A stretch of 64,000 nt of DNA, taken from NCBI GenBank assembly GCA_003282145.1, contig QBZZ01000004.1, positions 45,817-109,816 of the forward strand, written 5' to 3'. The DNA is from SAR116 cluster bacterium AG-337-N21. Lineage in GTDB: Bacteria; Pseudomonadota; Alphaproteobacteria; Puniceispirillales; Marisalimonadaceae. A program made the translations under genes and the position numbers. Of the stretch, positions 60,058-64,000 are shown piece by piece. Under the pieces are notes generated by a model. It saw only the letters and a program-made list of their open reading frames with translations. It searched no databases and was not told the DNA's origin. The first letter of the stretch is position 1; every line of letters starts with the position of its first letter.

Positions 60058-60613
60058 TAGTTCTATTCACTTCAAGTGCACCACTTACAACTGAACATAA
60101 GCAGTAGCCTCATATTATGTATAACTGAATCCGTGTCAACAGGCACGTTTTCTTTCACAGTTTCTTTCACAGTAAAAAGTCGCTACTGAGTACAGGGGGT
60201 TCTGCTTCATTTATATGTATTTATAATTTATGTATAATAACACTTATATGTATCATTTAAGTGTATAACTATAAGTGTAATCCTACACCACTCGTGAGCC
60301 ACTACCCCCTTGTACGTATAGAATACATATGCTCTGCAGCAGATAGGGTGGATATATTGTTAACCATTACGTTAGCAATAAGAGTTACACAGCAGGGTTA
60401 ATATAATCAGGGTCAAAATGGTATAATGTGGTTACAGTAGTTGTATGAGTCTGTAAGAGTCAGGAATGGTAAGAGTGTTATTAATTTAGCTTGTAAAGGG
60501 ATGAAACTTCAGACCCTAAATGCGAAATTAAATTCTTGTTACATAAACTTAATAACTAAATGGTGTTATAGTTCACAAAACTAAGTTTTTATAATTAATA
60601 CCATTCTTAACTT
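60058..60613. other. Non-coding region with repeats (556 bp, GC-richer than its neighbours)
   Basis: No plausible gene is seen. Contents: the tandem TTTCTTTCACAG pair (60149-60172), an inverted repeat ACACTTATA / TATAAGTGT (60240-60278), two copies of GTAAGAGT at 16-bp spacing (60453, 60469), and a lone TATAAT (60422-60427) with no good -35. G runs and C runs (CAGGGGGTT, CTACCCCC) are unusual for this AT-rich window. It could be a recombination or excision control region, or contain a small RNA. Confidence 0.6.
60149..60172 (+). repeat. Tandem TTTCTTTCACAG pair, candidate integrase arm sites
   Basis: Two perfect 12-bp units back to back. The shorter core TCTTTCACA also occurs at the inner edge of both 79-bp repeats (reverse at 58820-58830, forward near 59979), so the same protein may bind all four. 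Binding by the integrase is an inference. Confidence 0.6.
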
Positions 60614-60943
60614 TTACTTATTATTTGACAAAATATTTTCATAGAATTTCATTATTGCATCAAACTCTAAAAATACACCAGATTTCAATGATATAGTTTT
60701 AGAACTTTTTTTAATTTTACCATCATCAATATGAATACAATCTTTATGATTTAGATAAATTAAATAAGATTTGAATGCTGGATATTTAGGTTTAGGAGAA
60801 ACTAAAACTTGGTATATATTTTCAATTCCTTCAAACTCATTATGATTATAAAGTAGTAATAGTAATTCTAAAGAAAATGATTTTTCTAAAAAATATTGTA
60901 ATTTTTGAGATTTAGCAATTTTATTAAATATTGATAAAGTCAT
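60614..60943 (-). CDS. Small possible winged-helix protein
   Basis: 109 residues, no recognised family. Helices predicted by eye in the first half (ELLLLLYNHNEF, AFKSYLIYLNHK) are followed by a basic beta-hairpin-like stretch DCIHIDDGKIKKSSKTISLKSG, reminiscent of a winged-helix regulator. It is divergent from the Wzz-like gene, whose 331-bp upstream gap contains a repeat that could be its operator. The call and function are tentative. Confidence 0.5.
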   Translation of the reverse strand: MTLSIFNKIAKSQKLQYFLEKSFSLELLLLLYNHNEFEGIENIYQVLVSPKPKYPAFKSYLIYLNHKDCIHIDDGKIKKSSKTISLKSGVFLEFDAIMKFYENILSNNK

Positions 60944-61274
60944 AACATAAGTTAAATCGAAGTGACTAATGGTTCCTATTAATTTAACAAGTTAAGTTAT
61001 TTAAGATATTTAACAAGTTAATTTGATTAAAATGATACATTAAAGAATATAAGTTTAAAGTTAATGATTATAAATTGTGCAAAAACATTAAAATTATCAG
61101 TTAATGTCTTATTACAAATACATTTAAATTATTAAGAGGAATCTTATCAAAATGATACTGTCTTTTTTAGATATAAAATTTAGATGTTTAATTTAAATAT
61201 CTAATATAAAGTCTCTTTTTGTAGATTAAAATTACATAATTTTTATTATAACTATTAGTAATTAATTTTATAGT
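60944..61274. other. Divergent intergenic region, very AT-rich
   Basis: 331 bp between the small regulator-like gene and the Wzz-like gene, with no coding signal. Apart from the direct repeat at 60982-61021 I see only AT-rich sequence. TATAAT-like hexamers are too frequent here to pick a promoter. Confidence 0.6.
60982..61021 (+). repeat. Direct repeat ATTTAACAAGTTAA, possible operator
   Basis: ATTTAACAAGTTAA occurs at 60982-60995 and 61008-61021, 26 bp apart. Each holds a partial dyad (TTAAC..GTTAA). They lie 39-78 bases upstream of the start of the divergent regulator-like gene. A regulator-binding role is a guess from position. Confidence 0.55.
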
Positions 61275-62591
61275 ATGACTAATGTTATGAGCAAATTGCC
61301 TGTCTCTGAAACAACGAATGATGACGAGATTGATTTACTCAGTTTAATCAAGACCATTTGGGATGGTAAATGGAAAATTGCATTTATGATGGCTGTTTCC
61401 TTATTATCAGTTTTTGGCTTTAATATTGTAAAACCTAATACAACTTTTATTGCCTCAACTGAAATTAAACCTATTACCAGTTTTGAATTTGATAAATACA
61501 GGCTGTTTAATGCAACAGGTGTTTTTGAAGTTAAAAGAGGAACTTTGTTGAATTTATACATTGAACAAATAGAAGAAGGCTCCTTATTAGAAACTGCAGT
61601 TGATAAGTTTAATTTAATTAACAAAGATGATTTTGATAGTGAAAGTGATTATAAAGACGTTATAGAAAAATTTGTATCTGAGATTGAAATTCTAAGACCT
61701 ATAAAAGAAAAAAATGAAGTACGCTTATATCATGTATTAAAGGCAGGATATAATGATAGAGATAAATGGAAAGATTTACTTACATTTGTAAACAATGAAG
61801 CAAATAGTAAAGTAAAAGCAAGTATTATTAATCGTTTCTCAACGATACTATCCGTTGAAAAACAGAAAAAGAACTTTGCTCTTAAAGATATAGACATAGA
61901 AATAAAGAACGCAAAAAAAGATTTTGATAAAAAAATGGAACAGTTTGAATTAGAACAACTATTCAAATTGGAGGATGTAACAACACAAATAGATAATGCA
62001 ACTAAAGATTATGATAGAATAACCAAAGATAGATTAGCTTTTTTATCTGAACAAGCCGCTATAGCTAGAAAATTGGATGTCAAAAAAAATACGATTGAAT
62101 CACAAATGTTTGATACACAAAACACAGTTGTAACAAACGTTAAAACAGATACTCCCTTTTATCTCAGAGGCTATGAAGCCATTGAAGAAGAGATAAATCT
62201 TATAAAAGGAAGAAAAGACAAAATCTCTTTTGTCAAAGATTTATTTAAACTGGAACAACAGAAAAGAACATTAGTACAAGATAGAACACTACAAAGAGCT
62301 GAGAAGAACAAAGTATTTCTAAAAAGTTTATTAGCTTTAGAAGTTAAGAGAAGAGCTATAGAACAAGACGAGACTATAAAAAGAGCTGTAGACTTATTTA
62401 ATAAAACACCTTTAACCCGAACTGAATTTAAAGCTACCTTAGTAAAAGTTGCTACTACTGATTTTAAAACAAATAATAAGATAAACTTATATTATGCTTT
62501 AGCCATAGTTTTGGGAGGCATTATAGGTGTTGTTTATGTTATAATAGCTAATGCATTTAAAAATCGTAGAACGCTGTTAACTAATTCTTGA
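61275..62591 (+). CDS. Wzz-like polysaccharide chain-length regulator family protein
   Basis: 438 residues with the Wzz plan. DDEIDLLSLIKTIWDGKW and a membrane helix (about 34-51) come first. A long periplasmic region then holds extended coiled coils (about 190-250, 330-395, rich in E/K). A second membrane helix (about 405-427) ends just before basic NRR. Such proteins set O-antigen or capsule chain length. There is no tyrosine-kinase domain. The usual PxxP-like second-helix motif is not obvious. The frame runs straight into the next gene with a 7-base gap. Confidence 0.75.
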   Translation: MTNVMSKLPVSETTNDDEIDLLSLIKTIWDGKWKIAFMMAVSLLSVFGFNIVKPNTTFIASTEIKPITSFEFDKYRLFNATGVFEVKRGTLLNLYIEQIEEGSLLETAVDKFNLINKDDFDSESDYKDVIEKFVSEIEILRPIKEKNEVRLYHVLKAGYNDRDKWKDLLTFVNNEANSKVKASIINRFSTILSVEKQKKNFALKDIDIEIKNAKKDFDKKMEQFELEQLFKLEDVTTQIDNATKDYDRITKDRLAFLSEQAAIARKLDVKKNTIESQMFDTQNTVVTNVKTDTPFYLRGYEAIEEEINLIKGRKDKISFVKDLFKLEQQKRTLVQDRTLQRAEKNKVFLKSLLALEVKRRAIEQDETIKRAVDLFNKTPLTRTEFKATLVKVATTDFKTNNKINLYYALAIVLGGIIGVVYVIIANAFKNRRTLLTNS

Positions 62592-62598
62592 TAAATAT

Positions 62599-63966
62599 AT
62601 GGATATTGACCAAAGAGCATTGGATTTAGCAAAGCACTTATTGGATATTGAATCTAAATCCAAAATAAGAAAAAATAAAAGAAGACCATCTGACATTGAT
62701 AAGTTTATAAAAAGTACTCAGTGGTTATCAAAAAGAATTCTCTCAAATTACGCCGCATCTAAAAAAGCACAAACAAGATTATCCAGAGATAAAAACAGCT
62801 ACAAAGCAAGTAGTCATAATGCTGATGGTGTTACATATGATATTTTAATATTAGGTGTTGTGAATTGGCTTGAAATTGATGGCTTTATTTATACAGACAA
62901 GGATGCGTTTTTTAAAAAAGAAGAAGGTAGAGGAGAACAGACTAGGATAAAACCTTATTCCAAATTCATTGAGTGGTTTAAAGAAGACTTACAAACTTTA
63001 CATAAAAAAATTATAGCTTTTGAAGATACTAACCCAATCATTTACCAACAAGTCACTAAGAAAAAAAATAGTAAGGGAAAGCCTTTTAAGGTTAAGAAGG
63101 TTATTCCTTATGAAGATACTCACCAAACAATAGAAATGCGTAGGAATATTAATATCATTAATGATTGTCTAAAACGCCATTGGTCAGATTTAGAATTAAC
63201 CGATGTAAAATGGGAAGAGTTGCAAACATCTTTATTGTCAGATAAAAAGTATGACTATTCACCGATATTACTTCACAAACAAACAATCAAAAGAATATTT
63301 AATGATAAGGATTTTACTAAAGGTGGTAGGTTTTATGGTGGATGGTGGCAAAATATACCATCACCATATAGAGCACTCATTACTATAGATGGAAGTAGAA
63401 CAAATGAATTTGATTTTGGGAGACTACACCCCACTATGATGTACGCAGATGCAAATGCAACTTGTTAAGGTGATGCCTATGATATTGGTATTGATACAAA
63501 GCATAGAGATACAATCAAAGAACTGTTTAATGCAATGGTTCAGATGCAAGAATTTACTGACCATCCTCCAAGGATAAAATTTAGTCAAACTGGTAAAACA
63601 TGGAAACAGTTAAGAGACATTATTCTAAAAAGACATGAACCTATAAAGCATATGTTCTTTTGTGGAATGGGAAACAACCTACAATATCGTGATAGTATTA
63701 TTGCTGAACAAGTCATGCTTCATTTTGCTAAAAATGATATTCCAGTTTTACCTGTTCATGATAGTTTTATTATAACGGCAGGACTATTTATAGATTTATT
63801 AGAGGTAATGGAAAAAGAGTTTAATAAGCATATAGGTGTTCCAATAGATATACGGTCTGCAGAAAAATCTGTCCATGTTAGAATTAGAGATACTGAAGAC
63901 CTAGTTGGCTATATCATTAATGAAATAGAAGAGTTTAGTGATTGGACAGCAAGAAATCCTTTGTGA
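62599..63966 (+). pseudogene. Polymerase-palm-like protein, interrupted by in-frame TAA
   Basis: One reading frame of 455 codons is broken by TAA at 63466-63468 (codon 290) and continues in the same frame with no shift. Before the stop: GGRFYGGWWQNIP (242-254), then ITIDG and NEFDFGRLHPTMMYA, whose D272 resembles polymerase motif A of the PolA/T7-RNA-polymerase group. After the stop: GDAYDIG, RDTIKELFNAM (R303, K307; motif B-like) and PVHDSFII (H387-D388; motif C-like, as in the T7 HDSF). The coherent motif order across the stop argues for one protein. Family resemblance is by eye and no family is named. A readthrough product cannot be excluded. Confidence 0.7.
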
Positions 63967-64000
63967 TAAAGTAGTAGGCAATAGAAATAAAACAATCAGT

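Larger units (their letters stand above)
58766..64000 (+). mobile_element. Integrated element at tRNA-Leu (left part; right end outside window)
   Basis: It begins at the tRNA 3' end, with a tyrosine recombinase as the first gene, attachment-type repeats, repeated integrase-site motifs, a small possible regulator, a Wzz-like gene and a broken polymerase-like gene. None of these belongs to the conserved chromosomal order on the left. No structural phage gene, conjugation gene or distal direct repeat is seen inside the window, so the class of element (satellite, tycheposon-like or island) is open. Confidence 0.75.

Overview
The window is AT-rich chromosomal DNA from what looks like a small-genome, probably marine, alphaproteobacterium. 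The case for this is circumstantial. There is an ATP12-type F1-ATPase assembly gene, an alphaproteobacterial-style rplJ leader, the order tRNA-Thr / rlmB / tRNA-Tyr / tuf / tRNA-Trp / secE, a short-lid adenylate kinase, very short intergenic gaps and strong A/T codon bias. No species is assigned.

Layout. (1) Positions 1-3800, minus strand: start of the division/cell-wall cluster (mraZ, rsmH, ftsL, ftsI, murE cut by the window edge), with four MraZ-type operator repeats upstream of mraZ. (2) 3800-9000: RNase P RNA, an ABC-F (Uup) gene with a frameshift in a homopolymer, a TerB/DnaJ co-chaperone, a TusA-like protein, PlsC, a DUF2237 protein, a small orphan and a bactofilin. (3) 9000-22900: metabolic genes (NudC, old yellow enzyme, K+ channel, SDRs, nitroreductase, alpha/beta hydrolase, CoA-transferase with a crotonase, amidohydrolase, 3-hydroxyisobutyrate-dehydrogenase-like, EamA transporter, GNAT, Gfo/Idh oxidoreductase), then tRNA-Thr and rlmB. 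(4) 22900-54250: a nearly uninterrupted 31-kb gene-expression block: tRNA-Tyr, tuf, tRNA-Trp, secE-nusG-rplKA, rplJL-rpoBC, rpsL-rpsG-fusA-tuf, the S10 and spc operons, secY-adk, and rpsM-rpsK-rpoA-rplQ, closed by a clear terminator. (5) 54250-58600: DUF429-like protein, RluC, HAD phosphatase, ATP12, a small HEPN-like protein and LipB. (6) 58680-64000: tRNA-Leu(GAG) and the left end of an integrated element that runs off the window.

The most unusual structure is at the tRNA-Leu. A complete tyrosine recombinase gene sits between two 79-bp perfect INVERTED copies of a sequence containing the last 16 bases of the tRNA. The copies lie 2 bp from its start codon and 5 bp from its stop codon, so recombination between them would flip the integrase gene and leave the tRNA intact. 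The element also carries tandem TTTCTTTCACAG repeats, a GC-richer non-coding stretch, a small possible winged-helix gene, a Wzz-like membrane protein and a possible single-subunit polymerase-like (PolA/T7-RNAP palm) gene broken by one in-frame TAA.

Other points: the two tuf genes are identical through 1,258 bp including flanks, so the tRNA-side copy carries a useless copy of the rpsJ ribosome binding site. One SDR gene appears to start at ATT. One crotonase-family protein lacks both catalytic glutamates.
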